DNA of 64,000 nt from Lycorma delicatula (Eukaryota; Arthropoda; Insecta; Hemiptera; Fulgoridae): NCBI RefSeq assembly GCF_047948215.1, contig NC_134463.1, positions 51,776,701-51,840,700 of the forward strand. Reading direction: 5' to 3'. How positions within the stretch are numbered: the first letter of the stretch is position 1; every line of letters begins with the position of its first letter. The translations under genes were made by a program, and so were the position numbers. This document shows positions 11,779 through 23,480 of the stretch, one piece after another. The notes below the pieces were generated by a model. That model was not told the origin of the DNA. It saw only the letters and a program-made list of their open reading frames with translations, and searched no databases.

Positions 11779-11925
11779 CATCCGGATTTGAAAACTAGAC
11801 AGTGGATACAGGTGTACTTTCGTGGTTGGGGTTTAAATAACCATATTTCTCAGGAATGGTCAACCTGAGTCTGTACAAGCTTACACCTCATTATATGTGA
11901 TACATATCATCCTCATCTCATTAGT
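11779..11925 (+). mobile_element. SINE2, head-less copy
   Basis: Starts in the middle of the SINE2 body (CCGGATTTGAAAACTAGAC) and continues GGATACAGGTGTACTTTCG, CTCAGGAATGGTCAACCTGA and CATATCATCCTCATC. The tRNA-like head is missing and the 3' tail is degraded. Confidence 0.75.
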
Positions 11926-12129
11926 TTGTGGAGGGAGTTTGCTTATTGTTCCCTAGTTGAACAGTTTGCAACGTAAACATGAGGAAAATAAATAAAAATA
12001 TATAAAATAAAAATTTGTTATTTAGTACACATTTTCTTCTTTAATACTTTAAAAAAATATTTTATTTTTTAAATTAAAAAAAAAAAAAATGTAAAATAAA
12101 ATCAATTGTAACATTCAAAACATAAATAA

Positions 12130-12752
12130 AATTGTACATTGCTTATTTTTACACGACTGCCCAAAAAGGAGTGTAATATATTTAGGGCGTACGTATGTAT
12201 GTTCCACCGTAGCAGCTCAACGGCTTAAATGATTTAAATTTGTTCTCCCTTTGGAATCCATACATTATCGGCAATGTCATAGGTTATATCAGTGATTCCC
12301 AAACTGTGCGCCGCGGCCTATTCGTAGGGGCAACGCGAAATATTGTAAAAGTTTCAAAATTAATTGAACATTTATAATTATTAATTTAATGTTAATAAAG
12401 TAAAAAAATAATGAAGATACAGAAGTTTTATTTACTTTTATTTCTTACTTACGAGTAGTCATACTTTTACTTAGGATAGGGCGCCGCGACTCGGAAAAGT
12501 TTGGAAATCACTGGGCTATATATATGTGTGTGAGTGTGCGTGCAGGTAATTTATAAGGAAAGAAAAATAATCTGGAAACTGATCCTGAGCTTGAAATAAG
12601 AAAAAATCACATAAACATGTATCCCAAAACGTTTTATTATCGAGTTACAGCTAGCGAAAAATTTCACGCGGATTTCACTTCCTCCGGTAAAATTTCAGTA
12701 TATTACTGGTAAACTTGGGGTTTCTTACGTAAAGAAATTTTAGGTTCCTAAA
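12130..12752 (+). repeat. Unclassified repeat hosting a hAT MITE
   Basis: Both flanks of the hAT MITE belong to one moderately GC-rich sequence: GACTGCCCAAAAAGGAGTG and TTCCACCGTAGCAGCTCAAC on the left, and GATCCTGAGCTTGAAATAAG and TTTCACGCGGATTTCACTTC on the right. I recall similar text as a dispersed insect repeat but cannot name it. It continues up to the SINE1 at 12752. Confidence 0.4.
12290..12513. mobile_element. hAT-family MITE with 8-bp target duplication
   Basis: The terminal inverted repeats are CAGTGATTCCCAAACT on the left and its inverted counterpart AGTTTGGAAATCACTG on the right (15 of 16 match). They are followed by GCGCCGCG on both arms. The 8-bp flanks GGTTATAT (12282-12289) and GGCTATAT (12514-12521) form a target duplication with one change, as expected for hAT. 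The element is 224 bp with no coding sequence. Confidence 0.9.
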
Positions 12753-12872
12753 AATGTTGGTAGCGTCTCGGCATTTCGTGCGGAGGTCTTGAGTTTGAAT
12801 TCCGGTTGGACATTCTTTCATATGCTACCAATTCCACTGGGTTAATAACCATAACTGTTGATGCCCGCTTTT
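12752..12872 (+). mobile_element. SINE1-B (tRNA head, alternative tail)
   Basis: Head TTGGTAGCGTCTCGGCATTT with a degraded B box (AGTTTGAATTCC). The tail ACTGGGTTAATAACCATAAC, then GATGCCCG, differs from SINE1-A and matches the tail of the copy at 33241-33370. Together they define a second tail type on the same head. Confidence 0.7.
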
Positions 12873-13084
12873 TCATACAAAAAGAAAAAAAATTAAATTA
12901 AATTAAAAGAATAAATTTGTTTTTAAATATTTTTAATTAATTCCAAATATATTATACTTCTGATGATCACATGCACATTCGAATAAGGGTTTTATTTTAT
13001 TATACTTTGAAAGATTTTTTTAAAAATTATTATTACTTTTGTTACATTTTGTTGATTTTATTTGTTATAAAATTCATGTCGTTA
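12873..13084. other. AT-rich spacer
   Basis: No feature supported. Confidence 0.3.
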
Positions 13085-13290
13085 TAATGATGTAACTAAT
13101 ATTAAGGTATAAAAGTGGTCTACAAATGCAATGTATAGCTGAAGTGGTCTTGGTTTATAAAAAGTGAGCGTCGATATTGTTGAAATAAGATGATGGTGTC
13201 CTTTTGTATAACGACACGTTCTCTCAAACCTCAACGTGCATTCAACACTACTCAGTTTTCCATGAGAGATCCCGGTGTTAGAGATGGGTG
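13085..13290 (-). pseudogene. LINE reverse-transcriptase fragment, RTE-like
   Basis: A 77-codon minus-strand frame contains YTKGHHHLISTISTLT, then PLQLYIAFVDHF. In RTE/BovB-type reverse transcriptases the corresponding text is GF-KG-ST-DH---I-Q, then PLYLAFVDYEKAFD, so the aspartate of motif A (here the D of AFVD) is present but the sequence breaks off right after it. Upstream and downstream domains are absent. The assignment rests on one short match. Confidence 0.4.
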
Positions 13291-14498
13291 TGGGAATATT
13301 TTTTTTATCATACATACATATATATATATATATATATGTACATATACTTATACATTATAATCTTTAGAGTCTTGGAAAATATATGTAACGTAAGAGGTCA
13401 CGGCTCTCGTGAGGTTATAAAATGTTAGATTTTCTTTAAACATAAATTTTCTAGCGAACTCAGCTTTTTTCTTTTTTATCGCCTTTTCAAGTTCTTTCCA
13501 CATTAAAATTTTACTTATTTTTTTACATATACTGACATCAATATTAAAAATATTTTTCTTATCATCCTTAAAGTAATGTAGTCATAATTCATATGCGTAA
13601 AAGTAGATTTTATATTACTGAAACTGTTAGACGTAGTTTAAATTACGTTGAGTAATGAAATAATTAATTAATTTGGTTTCTTTAAGTTTTTATATAATGA
13701 ACTTTTAAGTACTTTATTTTTTAATAATAATTTAATTATCTAGACATAATTACAACACTGAACAATAACTTCATGGAAATTATTGTTTTGAAAATATTAT
13801 AACATCAATATAATAATGAAAATTTATAAGTTTTTTGAACTAAAATGTTTAAATTATTCTTGAAATAATTATTCGGTTTTTAATTGCAATCCTTATTTAA
13901 TAATTTCATATGCCAAAAAGCGTTTATTGATGCCCTAGAAAAATTTACACAGAGATTTTACACTGGGAGGCATAAAAAATATCCTTTAAAATGTTATTTC
14001 TTAAAAAAAAGTTTATTTTGAAAATAAAATTTTATTTATTAATTTTACTTCATACATCATATTGAAATAGAAGAAATTTCTTACATTAAAATACAAAAAA
14101 AAAAATATAATACATTATTTTCTATCCTTTAATATTTTTCTTTTTTGCCGTATACAAAGAATCCTAAAATTCTAACATATTTTATTAATTTAATTTTGAA
14201 TTTATTATCTATTATATGAATACTTTCCATTAAAATTTATTAAATGAAAAATTCACTTCAAGTTTGTTATTAGTCATTCTTTCATTAAAAATACTATTAA
14301 ATTAAAAAAAAAAAACAACAATGTTTTAACAATGTTTTATTTCTTCTTTTAATGAAATAAATGTAATATATATACATTTATTAGGGTGATTCAAAAAGGA
14401 ATTCGTAACTTTAAAAGCATATAAAACTTTATATAACTTACAGATTCTGTTGAAGTCTTAATTCATAGCAAAACACATGAAGTATCGATTCACCGTTG
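13291..14498. other. AT-rich DNA with a TA tract
   Basis: A TA microsatellite lies at 13317-13337. Otherwise nothing recognised. Confidence 0.4.
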
Positions 14499-14778
14499 AC
14501 CTACCGGGTTGGTCTAATGATGAACGTTCTTCCCAAATCAGCTGATTTGAAAGTCGAAAGTACCAGCGTTCATGTCTTATACGGATTTGAATACTAGATC
14601 GTGGACACCGGTATTCTTTGGTGGTTGGGTTTCAATTAACTACACATGTCAGGAATGGTCGAACTGAGACTGTACAAGACTACACTTCATTTACACTCAT
14701 ACATATCAACCACATTTATCCTCTGATGTTAATACCTGAACGGTAATTCCCGGAGGCTAAACAGGAAAACGAAAAACG
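14499..14778 (+). mobile_element. SINE2, near full length
   Basis: Head CTACCGGGTTGGTCTAATGA (A-box-like), then the perfect palindrome CAAATCAGCTGATTTG (14534-14549), the body (ATTTGAATACTAGATCGTGG, GGTTGGGTTTCAATTAACTA, GAATGGTCGAACTGAGACTG) and the tail shared with SINE1-A: ATCCTCTGATGTTAATACCT, GAACGG, CCCGGAGGCTAAA. It ends in an A-rich GGAAAACGAAAAA. Best copy for a consensus together with 38316-38605. Confidence 0.85.
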
Positions 14779-15767
14779 TTTAGACTCACGTAGATAAATA
14801 GTACCGAATTCGGCCAACAGTACAGTCACCAGTGTTATTAAAAATCGATACATTTCCTTACGGTACGTGTTTGCTGTCTTAGCAAACGTGTGAACTTGTT
14901 TCACCATTTACACTCAACAGCTGCAGTTCAACGTAATTTTCCTAGAGACTTATTATAGTGAGTGTTTGGTATACGGTTTCCAATTATGAGCATCGCATCA
15001 TGTGGGTCAGTTCATTATTGATCGACATAATAATAATAATAATTATTATTATTTTTATTATACAATTAAACGAGTTTCAGGTCATTCATTGGTTCACAAC
15101 TACTGAAACAGGAAGTGGATTATAATTACATAATTTTACTGTTCATAAAATCTCTCTCTTTGTTGTTTAATAATAGACCTAATTTATTATGTAGGATAAT
15201 GGTAAAGTATGGAAACAGCTTCATATTTCAAAACTGAGGGATATTAGGAGGTAGAAATAAGTGTAAATATACGTAAGTTACAAAATTTCTGCTTTATGAT
15301 GTGTTTGAAAGTTTTGTTCACTAAAATTTATCCGACATATTGTAGCAATTTTTTTTTTTATTAGGAAGGTATAAATATTATATTTTATTTTAATGTGTAA
15401 AATTTTATGAAAGAAAGATGATGAAAACCGTTTTTCGATAAATACCTTCAGTTCAGTTATAGCAAACAAATTTGCAAAAACTTAAAAACATAATTGTAAT
15501 AAAACGATGTAAATCGTCCCTAGTCACTTTTTTATTTCGTATTACCTTCAGAATGACAACTAGTAACAAACTCTAAACAGTTAATGTTGGAGTTAATAGT
15601 TGAGACATTACTAATAACAACTTTAACAATAATAAATAACACTAATAACAATTATACACAATATTTACAACACTACTACAAATTAAATGGCTTAAAGTTT
15701 AATTATCATATTTTATTTTAAAATTTAAAAATTATTTTGAAATTTAATTTTTTCCCACGAAAAAAGG
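14779..15767. other. AT-rich DNA, nothing recognised
   Basis: A TAA/ATT microsatellite sits near 15027-15060. No gene seen. Confidence 0.4.
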
Positions 15768-15941
15768 ATGGTACGTGGGCTTTTTGTAAGTGCTCATATT
15801 TTAATTTTAGCTGCTATTGTCGCAGAGGAACCAATGATGGTGCGCCAGGCGGCTGCGCGCGGCACAAGAACAATTCATTCGTTCGAACAATTTATAGTTC
15901 TTGATACGAACGATTTATCTGAAATTATATTTGTGGTTTAG
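15768..15941 (+). CDS. 57-codon open frame with signal-peptide-like start
   Basis: ATG at 15768 opens a frame of 57 residues beginning MVRGLFVSAHILILAAIVAE and closing at TAG (15939-15941). Residues 5-19 are hydrophobic and end in a small-residue IVA before EE, which looks like a signal peptide with a cleavage site. The rest is charged and has no family I recognise. The stretch 15810-15880 is clearly more GC-rich than its surroundings. An alternative reading is that GTAAGT (15788) and TTTTAATTTTAG mark splice sites and only the GC-rich part is exon. No second exon or polyadenylation context is identified, so it remains a candidate. Confidence 0.18.
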   Translation: MVRGLFVSAHILILAAIVAEEPMMVRQAAARGTRTIHSFEQFIVLDTNDLSEIIFVV

Positions 15942-17886
15942 AAATAAAAAAATTAAAAATTGGTATTAGAGCTGTGTTAAAAATTCACAACTCAAGAAAA
16001 AACTAAAAATGTTCAGGATTTTGAAGCATTTGGTTGTAATACTTTTTGTTGTTAGTACGCTAAACTTTACAATTGGCAAAATATTTAACAAAATCATGTG
16101 TAATGATAAACGACGTAACATTTTCGCGGCGTATATTTTCCTGGTATATATTACAAATATTGAGTGGTAAATCAGTTGTTATTGCACAAGAAAGCTCTAT
16201 TTTTTCTTTGTGTTGCTAATTCAGTAGTAGTTCAGTATTCCTTGTTGAATTTAAATTTAATCTTCTTATACACATAAAAAGTAACAAAACTATAAGACCA
16301 TGGGGATATTTTGTGAACCAAATCAAAAAATTTTTAATTATATAAATCTATCCAAAAAACTTATAATTTTTTCTTTCGTGGTGAATATTTTATTATTTGC
16401 TTTAAAGTAGTCATAATAAAGAATTTTACTAAATATTATCTACAGGGTGAGTTTTATTGTTTATTTTTTTAATCAACCGGTAAAAGCTCACTTTATACAT
16501 GACATCTGGATTGGATAGACGTGCTACTGTTCAGATAATAAAACGGAACCATCCCAGCAATTGTTAGGACAAAACATGAGAAATCATAATAAACCTTCGT
16601 TCACAGATGTTTCACAAAATAGATAATTATGAAAAAACAAATGTGTATACATATATATATATATATATATATAGTCCATAATTCATATTTGTGAACGCAA
16701 AACAATGATCTGACAATCCATATTTATACTTTAAAAACTCATTCTTATCTTTTTATGAAGCCCAAAGAGGTGATATTAAATTTCATCCAGGATATATGAA
16801 GGCATAAATATAATGTCAAGCTTACAATTTTATTAAGGTGAATCAAGACAAAAGAATATGGAATTTAATAAAAAAAAAAAAGGTAATTTTTTTCTCTAAA
16901 AAACAAACAATTTTTATTTATTGTATTCGTATTTTACGTCCAGAATTATCGCTAAATTATTAAATTCTTATATATTAACATACTTTTAAAGATTTAGCAA
17001 AAATAGAAAATGTTTTTTTCTTTTGTTTTTTCCAATCATTTTAATAATTAACCCTTTTCTAAACTTTAGGCACATAAAAAAGCTTATAAACTACAATGAG
17101 ATGAGAATTTGACTGTTTCAAAGAGCTATAATATTTTTAACTGGTAATTATCTAAGTTTTTACTATTACAAGAACATACATAAGTATTCAATTGCGCTTG
17201 AGAATCGTGTTTAGTATGTCATAAAAGCCTTAAGTTTTACCTTCAGGCACGAATAAACGACCCAAACATAACAAAATAATTTTCAATATACTTCACTACA
17301 TACATATATTTACATGCATCTGTCTACTGAAATTAAAATTTATTGAAATTGTTATACTTTGAGTCTTTTAATAAATCATATTTTTACAGCTGAATTGCAG
17401 TTTCATTTATGGAATGAATAAAACTAAATGCAGACTGCATTATTTAGGAATTATTATGTTAATGGCAACCAAGTAAATTTTTAATAGAGAGAAAAATAAA
17501 AAATAAAGTTTAGAGTAAAAAGTAAAAAATATTTATGTAAAGCTCAAGAACTATTACAAATGGGTATAAAAAGGGGAAGGATACAATAAGAACACTGTCA
17601 AATATTAAATTATTATATGGGACAGAAGGCTAAATCATAAAAATAAAACACAGTTACATATAAATATATCTTGGACAGATGTTATTTGTCTATATATATT
17701 CAGCTAAATATTCTATTTTTATTAGTCTTAAGGTTTTATTTAAAAAAATTTTATTTACTTATTTTATTTTTCCCAAGTTAAATACATAATAAATTTTTAA
17801 ACAACAATAAAAATATTGGAGATAAAACAACCTTTAGACGTTTTTATTGTGTAAAATATAAAAACGAATGAAGTATTTTATTTTAC
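15942..17886. other. AT-rich DNA, nothing recognised
   Basis: TA microsatellite at about 16650-16672. No coding signature or repeat match supported elsewhere. Confidence 0.4.
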
Positions 17887-18125
17887 TCCGCCGGCTTAGT
17901 TTAATTGTTAAACTCATCATCGCAAAATCAGCTGATTTTCGAAGTCGAAGTTTCTAAAGTTCGTATCCTCGAAAAAGCAGTTGTTTTTAAATGGATTTGA
18001 ATGCTAGACTGTGGATATCGGTGTTCTTTGGTAGTTGGGTTCCAACTAACCACATGACTCAGGAGTGGTTTACCTGAGTCTGTTCAGATTACATGTTTAC
18101 CGGTCAATTTACACTTACACTGCAG
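17887..18125 (+). mobile_element. SINE2, diverged copy
   Basis: Head GCCGGCTTAGTTTAATTGTT, palindrome AAAATCAGCTGATTTT (17924-17939), body ATTTGAATGCTAGACTGTGG, GTTCTTTGGTAGTTGGGTTC and a degraded end. The two outer bases of the palindrome have both changed (C to A, G to T), keeping it self-complementary. The usual 3' tail is replaced by unrelated sequence. Confidence 0.75.
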
Positions 18126-18295
18126 CTACGTCAGCCGTGAAAAGCCAGTAGTAGTAATTTCATTTTCCTACACACACGCAGACCCAGATCCGAAACTGGT
18201 CTTTAAAACTGGTTGGAAAAAAATTATATATATATATATATAATTTTATGATTTATATTTCATTCAAAATTTACTCATGCGATTTAAGTAAAGAA

Positions 18296-18354
18296 CTGTC
18301 TCTCAATATGTGTAGACTGTCTCTCAATATAAGTAGACTTCTCTCAATATGTGT
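18296..18354. repeat. 21-bp minisatellite, three units
   Basis: Units CTGTCTCTCAATATGTGTAG-A (18296), the same with ATAAG for ATGTG (18317), and a shortened third unit from 18338. Confidence 0.85.
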
Positions 18355-18456
18355 TTTTGCTCTCAAATATGCTTCTGCAGACTCCAAGCAAAATTCTGAA
18401 AGATTTTAACAAAAATTACCTTGCACAGAGTAAACGTAAAGTTAAGAAATCCTTTT

Positions 18457-18605
18457 TGGCGCGAGTGGTAGCGTTTCGGCCTTTCATCCGGAGGTCCCTG
18501 GTTCGAATACCGATCAGGCACGGCATTTTCACACACGCTACAAATCATTCATCTTATCCTCTGAAGCATGCCTAACGGTGGATCCGGATTTTAAACAAAA
18601 AAAAT
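18457..18605 (+). mobile_element. SINE1-A, near full length
   Basis: Head GGCGCGAGTGGTAGCG with a B box one base off consensus (GGTTCGAATAC), CACACACGCTACAAATCATT, and tail ATCCTCTGAAGCATGCCTAA-CGGTGGATCCGG followed by an A-run. Flanks AAATCCTTTTT and AAATTCCTTTT are an imperfect candidate target duplication. Confidence 0.85.
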
Positions 18606-18944
18606 TCCTTTTGAATTCATTAATTCATTATAATGGGAAATTTATTTTAAGGTTTTACACAACCTCAACCCTTAGCTCACATTTATTTTGAAATGGATTA
18701 AGAGACCAAGTACAATATTTTTATACAAGTAAAACTTTAGCTACCCTAGAACTATACGAAATTTCAGCTCAATACGATTAACCATTCCTGAGGAATAAAT
18801 TTTTATCTTAAAAATAAAGAATGGCGGACCTAGTAAACTAATCGTTTCCGAACACATGTTGATGTAAAGTTTTTTTCTTTATTTCGATATGGGGGACCAA
18901 ACTGTGAACCATTTTTAAAACTGTTTTTATAAACATTGTATATA
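18606..18944. repeat. Possible old dispersed repeat
   Basis: Loosely similar to 2920-3130 (AATGGCGGACC, TTCTTTATTTCGATATGG). Otherwise unassigned. Confidence 0.3.
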
Positions 18945-19391
18945 TCGGGTGGGTCATTTAAATTCAGACACATCTACGTATATCTCAAAAACTTCACATT
19001 TTAGGAAAAAATGTTTCCAATTTAAAATTTAAAATCAACTGGATACAACTCGTCAGCTGGGCCAGACTTAATAAAACTAAAAACATCAATTTATAGGTCT
19101 ACAGCATTTTTGAAGATGAATAACAAAAAAAAACTATCAATATTTAAAAAAAAGTCAAATTAAATTTTTTTTTTTTTCAAAGAATTCGATTTTGCAATAA
19201 AATATGTGTGTCCCTATTTAAAAAAGTTAATGGTTAAGTTAACCATTAAACGACCTTTATCTGATCTTATCAAGAACAACATAGGTTATGACGTATTTCC
19301 AACTTGAAATGGAAAAACTTAAATAGGAAACATTTTTCCTAAATGTGTAATTTTTGAGATGAGGTGTACTCAATTTAAATGGATCATCCGG
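18945..19391. mobile_element. Long-TIR MITE, about 450 bp
   Basis: The left end reads CGGGTGGGTCATTTAAATT and the right end, inverted, CCGGATGATCCATTTAAATT. The match continues inward through ATCTCAAAAA-TTCACA, TAGGAAAAAATGTTTCC, giving arms of about 85 bp. Both sides are flanked by TATATA, so the target duplication cannot be resolved. Inside lies an 11-bp perfect palindrome arm pair, TTAATGGTTAA around a central G (19227-19249). No coding sequence. Confidence 0.75.
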
Positions 19392-19417
19392 TATATATAT
19401 ATATATATATATATACA
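19392..19417. repeat. (TA)n microsatellite
   Basis: A TA tract directly abuts the right end of the MITE. Confidence 0.8.
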
Positions 19418-19700
19418 AGGAGTGTTCTAGGACGTATTCCCTGCTTTAGGTACTGATTCGGGACACCAAACTGGCCAAAAAAGTTAATATCAATACAAGT
19501 CTTATTTTGCTTTGTTTTCCTTCTGGACGCAATTTTGTGATTTTTAACAAAAAACTTATTTCTCATGAACGGGTAAAGCTACTTTAATTAAATAAGGAAA
19601 ATCTAAAACTAGTGTCTTATTCTCCAAAATAAGACATTTTTAATAGTCATCTTCAAACATTTCAAAATGGCAGCCATCTTAATTTTTTTAATCTTAAATA
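19418..19700 (+). repeat. Unclassified repeat X, copy 1
   Basis: Shares GTGTTC-GGACGTATTC, ACTAGTGTCTTATTCT-CAAAAT, and CAAAATGGC-GC-ATCTTAAT with 37063-37245. The two copies are colinear but diverged. No protein seen. Confidence 0.6.
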
Positions 19701-20034
19701 CATTTATTATTATTTACTTGATAAAATTTTTACTTACTAAAAAATTTATTAAACATTTTATTTTAAACAATATGACACATAATTTGTAAAAATCCATTGA
19801 TAAACAATCGAATTATTGCAGACAATTAACCCGGCATTATGCTTGCGCACCGTAATGCAAGCTGATAATTTTTGCCTATTTTTTTCCTCTACCAAATTTA
19901 ATAAAAATTATTAATAAAATTTTTATTTAAAAATATTTTATCGTAATGCTTATATAAAGTAAAACTCACAGTTCATATTTAATTTAAAGGCTATATATTT
20001 ATAATCAGATGGATTTCTTTGTAGTATTATTATT
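19701..20034. other. AT-rich DNA, nothing recognised
   Basis: No feature supported. Confidence 0.4.
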
Positions 20035-20187
20035 ATTTTTTTTTTTTTGGCTTCATTACGCTACATAAGCTTCAAATGGAAATGAAATTGTGCAACGTTC
20101 AAAAAATTCTATACCTGACCGGGATTCAAACCCGAGACCTCCAGATGAAAGGCCGAGATATTACCACACCGTTACGGAGATCGGTAA
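20035..20187 (-). mobile_element. SINE1-C (tRNA head, third tail type)
   Basis: Minus-strand head ACCGATCTCCGTAACGGTGT-GGTAATATCTCGG with B box GGTTTGAATCC. The tail ATTTCATTTCCATTTGAAGC, then TTATGTAGCGTAATG, ends in a poly(A) (T-run on the plus strand at 20035). This tail resembles the copy at 27718-27884 and not SINE1-A. Confidence 0.75.
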
Positions 20188-21429
20188 TTTTTTTTCTTTA
20201 TTATTAGCCGAATTAAAATGATGTTATTATTATATAGTATTAAAAATCAGATTGGATGGATTTCACAAATCCTAATTAGGAAATTAAATCAGAATAAATT
20301 ATTTATTTATACTTGAATTTTTATTTTTAACAGCAAGAATATTCTTTATTTTCTGTGCTTCATAATTACTCGTATTTAATTACTTTTATTTGATGACAGA
20401 CATAATTATAACAATGATAATTAATCAGGTTCAAGTAAATATGTATTAATCAAATTTGAATGGTAAATCAATCATAAATAATGTATAAATCAAATAACAT
20501 ACTTCATCCTAACAGAGAAATGAATATTTATACAAATAATTAACAGATACAAAAACGGAGGTTATGTATTTGACCCCGTATATATTTTTTTAATGTTTGT
20601 TCGTGAATAACCTTTTTCTTACTAATCTGATTGAAATAAATCGTTGTTACAAACGACGCAGCTGCTTTTCCCGGTGGTACCATGATGTTAAAAAGATTTT
20701 TAAGCACCAAAAAAACGTTCTGGAAATTGAGAAAAACGTTTTTCGCCGTCCGGCAGGTAGGTAGGGACAGTGGGAATCTTGATAGCTATATGAATTTGTT
20801 ATGTTAGATGATATTATATGATCTGTAGAACAGGTAATGTAAGTCTCTGCATAACGTATGTAACACCGCTAATAGAATCATCAAAAATCGAGATAACTCG
20901 TCTTCAACCAATCAGATCCAATATGTATTATATAATATACAGTATCGGTAAAAACAATGGAATCTTATAACTATATATTCGAGCATCAAATTATTTTTTC
21001 ATTTATTTACTGCTTGCTATCTTTTACCACTATTACATTAACTCTTTCTTGGACAATAATGTGAAATTCATAGTACGGAACCTTTAAGTCAAATTTTTAA
21101 ACACTTCCGCTTATCCATTAACTCTAAAATTTTGCATACAGGTTTGTTCCTGACGACAATACATTTTAGCTATATTTTTAATTCGCTAAGATGCCCCAAG
21201 TGGCTAAGTGAAAAAAAAATTCCCTTTGAACTTATGCAACCTGGTTTACATGCATATTTTCTTAGTGAAAGAAATTTTTTTAGTGAAAAATAACCTAGCC
21301 TCTTTCGGTAAGATTGGATTTAAAATTCGCACCCGTTTTAAATACATTATTTTACCAAAACTTAGGGGTCTACCTACTATAACAACCGACTGGAGCTGAA
21401 TGATAACAGGCTGTTAGTTTTAAACAAGA
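20188..21429. other. AT-rich DNA, nothing recognised
   Basis: A slightly GC-richer patch lies at 20660-20790 but no family is recognised. Confidence 0.4.
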
Positions 21430-21880
21430 TATATATTAGGGAATACAGTTGCTACTACTTTTTAACTGGAATTTTTGGACGAAAATCGCAAATATCTCAA
21501 AAATGATCGGTTCTAGCGCTCTGAGAAATTTTTTCGAACTCCCTCGATGATAATACATCCATTTCCGGATCATCCCGTCGGATGATAATATTTTCAAGTG
21601 CCCCGAAGCGCCGTTCAGAAATTGGAGAGGGGGTACAATGGGGTGCAACCGTAATATCTCGGCAACCGCTCGTCCGATTTTCACGATTCAGTCGGCGTAT
21701 GTATCAGCAGCTTGAAAGCTAATTATTTAATGCGTCGGGTACACTTTTGATGAACCGGATAAATCCGGAAATTAAATTGTTTAGCCCTATGTTTTTATTG
21801 CACTCACCCAACGTAAAAAGTATCAGTCCGATCTTTTGCTAAATATGATCAAACCTGTGCGCTAGCGCAGCTGTAAAGTA
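21430..21880. repeat. Unclassified GC-richer repeat
   Basis: Contains ATCTCAAAAATGATCGG, CTCGGCAACCGCTCGTCCGA and GATTTTCACGATTCAGTCGG, the kind of text that recurs in unannotated arthropod repeats. It includes the 12-bp palindrome TGCGCTAGCGCA near 21858-21869. The 82-codon minus frame over it has no recognisable product. Confidence 0.4.
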
Positions 21881-21891
21881 TAAACTTATGA

Positions 21892-22268
21892 AGACTTAAA
21901 TGTAGAAAATAAAAAATATGTAAAAATACCACTCTTAAATTAAATGCACTAAAACGTAAAAAATAATTTTAGGACGGTATGATGTTTTAGCAAATTTTTT
22001 CATATGCGTGATGGGTAGCCTAAAGAGAGGGGGTGCTCATTGCACCCCACTCTTAGAATTCTTAGAAGAAAATTAGTAAAAACATCTAATTTTTAATTAG
22101 AAACAATGACTTTCACATAAGCTTAAATATCACCAACAAAGCTTGTTGTCAAATCCATTCTGAGATACCGTTCTAATATTATTTTTTACCTTTTAGTGCG
22201 TTCAATTTAACTGATATTTTAAAAATCTTTTTACATATTTTTTTTTATTTTTCTCTACATTTAGCGCT
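21892..22268. mobile_element. Fold-back element with internal G-rich island
   Basis: The left arm 21892-21970 and right arm 22176-22268 are imperfect inverted copies (TAAATGTAGA-AAATAAAAA, ATATGTAAAAA, GCACTAAAA-GTAAAAAATA). The approximately 205-bp loop carries GAGAGGGGGTGCTCATTGCA-CCCC, itself a small inverted repeat. It may be the end of the unit starting at 21430. Class unknown. Confidence 0.6.
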
Positions 22269-22290
22269 TTCACGTCGTTCTTCGCTTTGT

Positions 22291-23269
22291 CAGAGCTTTT
22301 ACTGAAATTAATTTAAACATCAATTAAAAAATTAATAGTGTAGAAAATTATGTTTATCATCTCAGTTATTGTAAAATGTATAATTTTTTTTATCAACGAT
22401 GATTTACGTAAGTTTTAATCAACGAATATCTTTCCTGCTGTTAAGGAGATTGATTGTGATAAATTTTGATGGTGTTGATCAATTTTGGAACTAATTTTCA
22501 CTTTACAGGGCAATTGATTGAAACATCAAGGTCATTATGTAATGTTTGTTAGCAATATATTATTAGACAGTTGTGTAAGATCTCCAACTATTTTGACTGA
22601 AAACATTTAATATTATTATAAATATTTAAAATATTTAATATTTGAAGATTTTATGCAGCAGCTAAAAAATGATTTTGCTATTTTCAGACCATGTTTATTA
22701 TAATTTTATACATATTATGATTTTTGTAGCAATGAAGAGCTACAATTCTATGCCAATCGAAACAACTGATTCAGTTTCATTCAAAATTTGCTTCATTAAC
22801 ATTTGCTTTTACCATGAGACGTCTATTAAAATTCATACTCAAGTATTCCAATTAATCTAATTGGGAAATACTTCTGCTGTTTAGTGTTAAATAGTACAAT
22901 GATAGTTCCTCTCATTAAATTGAAGGTAGGTCTCATTAATTTTACTTGAATTAAGTATGAAATTTGACTTCAATGAAGTGCTCTTGACTGTTCTATGAAG
23001 TTAAAACAATTAAATTCCCATGTGTATAAAAGTTACATTTAACTAATACTTTGCAAAATAATCTTGCTAATTATTAGAGTTAAAATTAGAGATTATACAA
23101 TTATGTACTTTACTTTACTGAAAAAAAAAAATCAAATTATTGCAGCATATATATTAATGATAAATCTTATTTGTTACTCACTTGAAACTACGAAATTAAA
23201 AAATTATATAGTATAAAAATTATTATTTTTAAAAAATCTTGTTAAAAAATTTGCAAATATAATTGTAAA
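22291..23269. other. AT-rich DNA, nothing recognised
   Basis: No feature supported. Confidence 0.4.
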
Positions 23270-23372
23270 CTAGGTCCCGTCGCAGCTTCGCCCATGCTAT
23301 ATGGTTAATTGCGTTTTCTGTAGCTTCTGTAGTTTTTTTTAGTCAAGTAACTGGAGGTAGGTTTAGCCAGTC
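23270..23372 (-). mobile_element. Possible second Helitron-type 3' end
   Basis: On the minus strand the sequence runs GGGCGAAGCTGCGACGGGAC-CTAG with T following (CTAG at 23270-23273). This resembles a CTRR terminus, but no convincing stem precedes it and the other end is not located. It may be the edge of repeat Y (23640-23890). Confidence 0.3.
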
Positions 23373-23480
23373 GCCGGCTTCCAGGGCGCGAGTGGTAGCT
23401 TCCTGGCCTTTCATCCGGAGGTCCCTGGTTCGAATCCCGGTCAGATATGGCATTTTCACACACGCTACAAATATCATTTA
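23373..23480 (+). mobile_element. SINE1, head only
   Basis: GCCGGCTTCCAGGGCGCGAG, TGGTAGC, TTTCATCCGGAGGTCCCTGG and a perfect B box GGTTCGAATCC, then CACACACGCTACAAATATCA. After that the tail is not recognisable. Confidence 0.8.
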
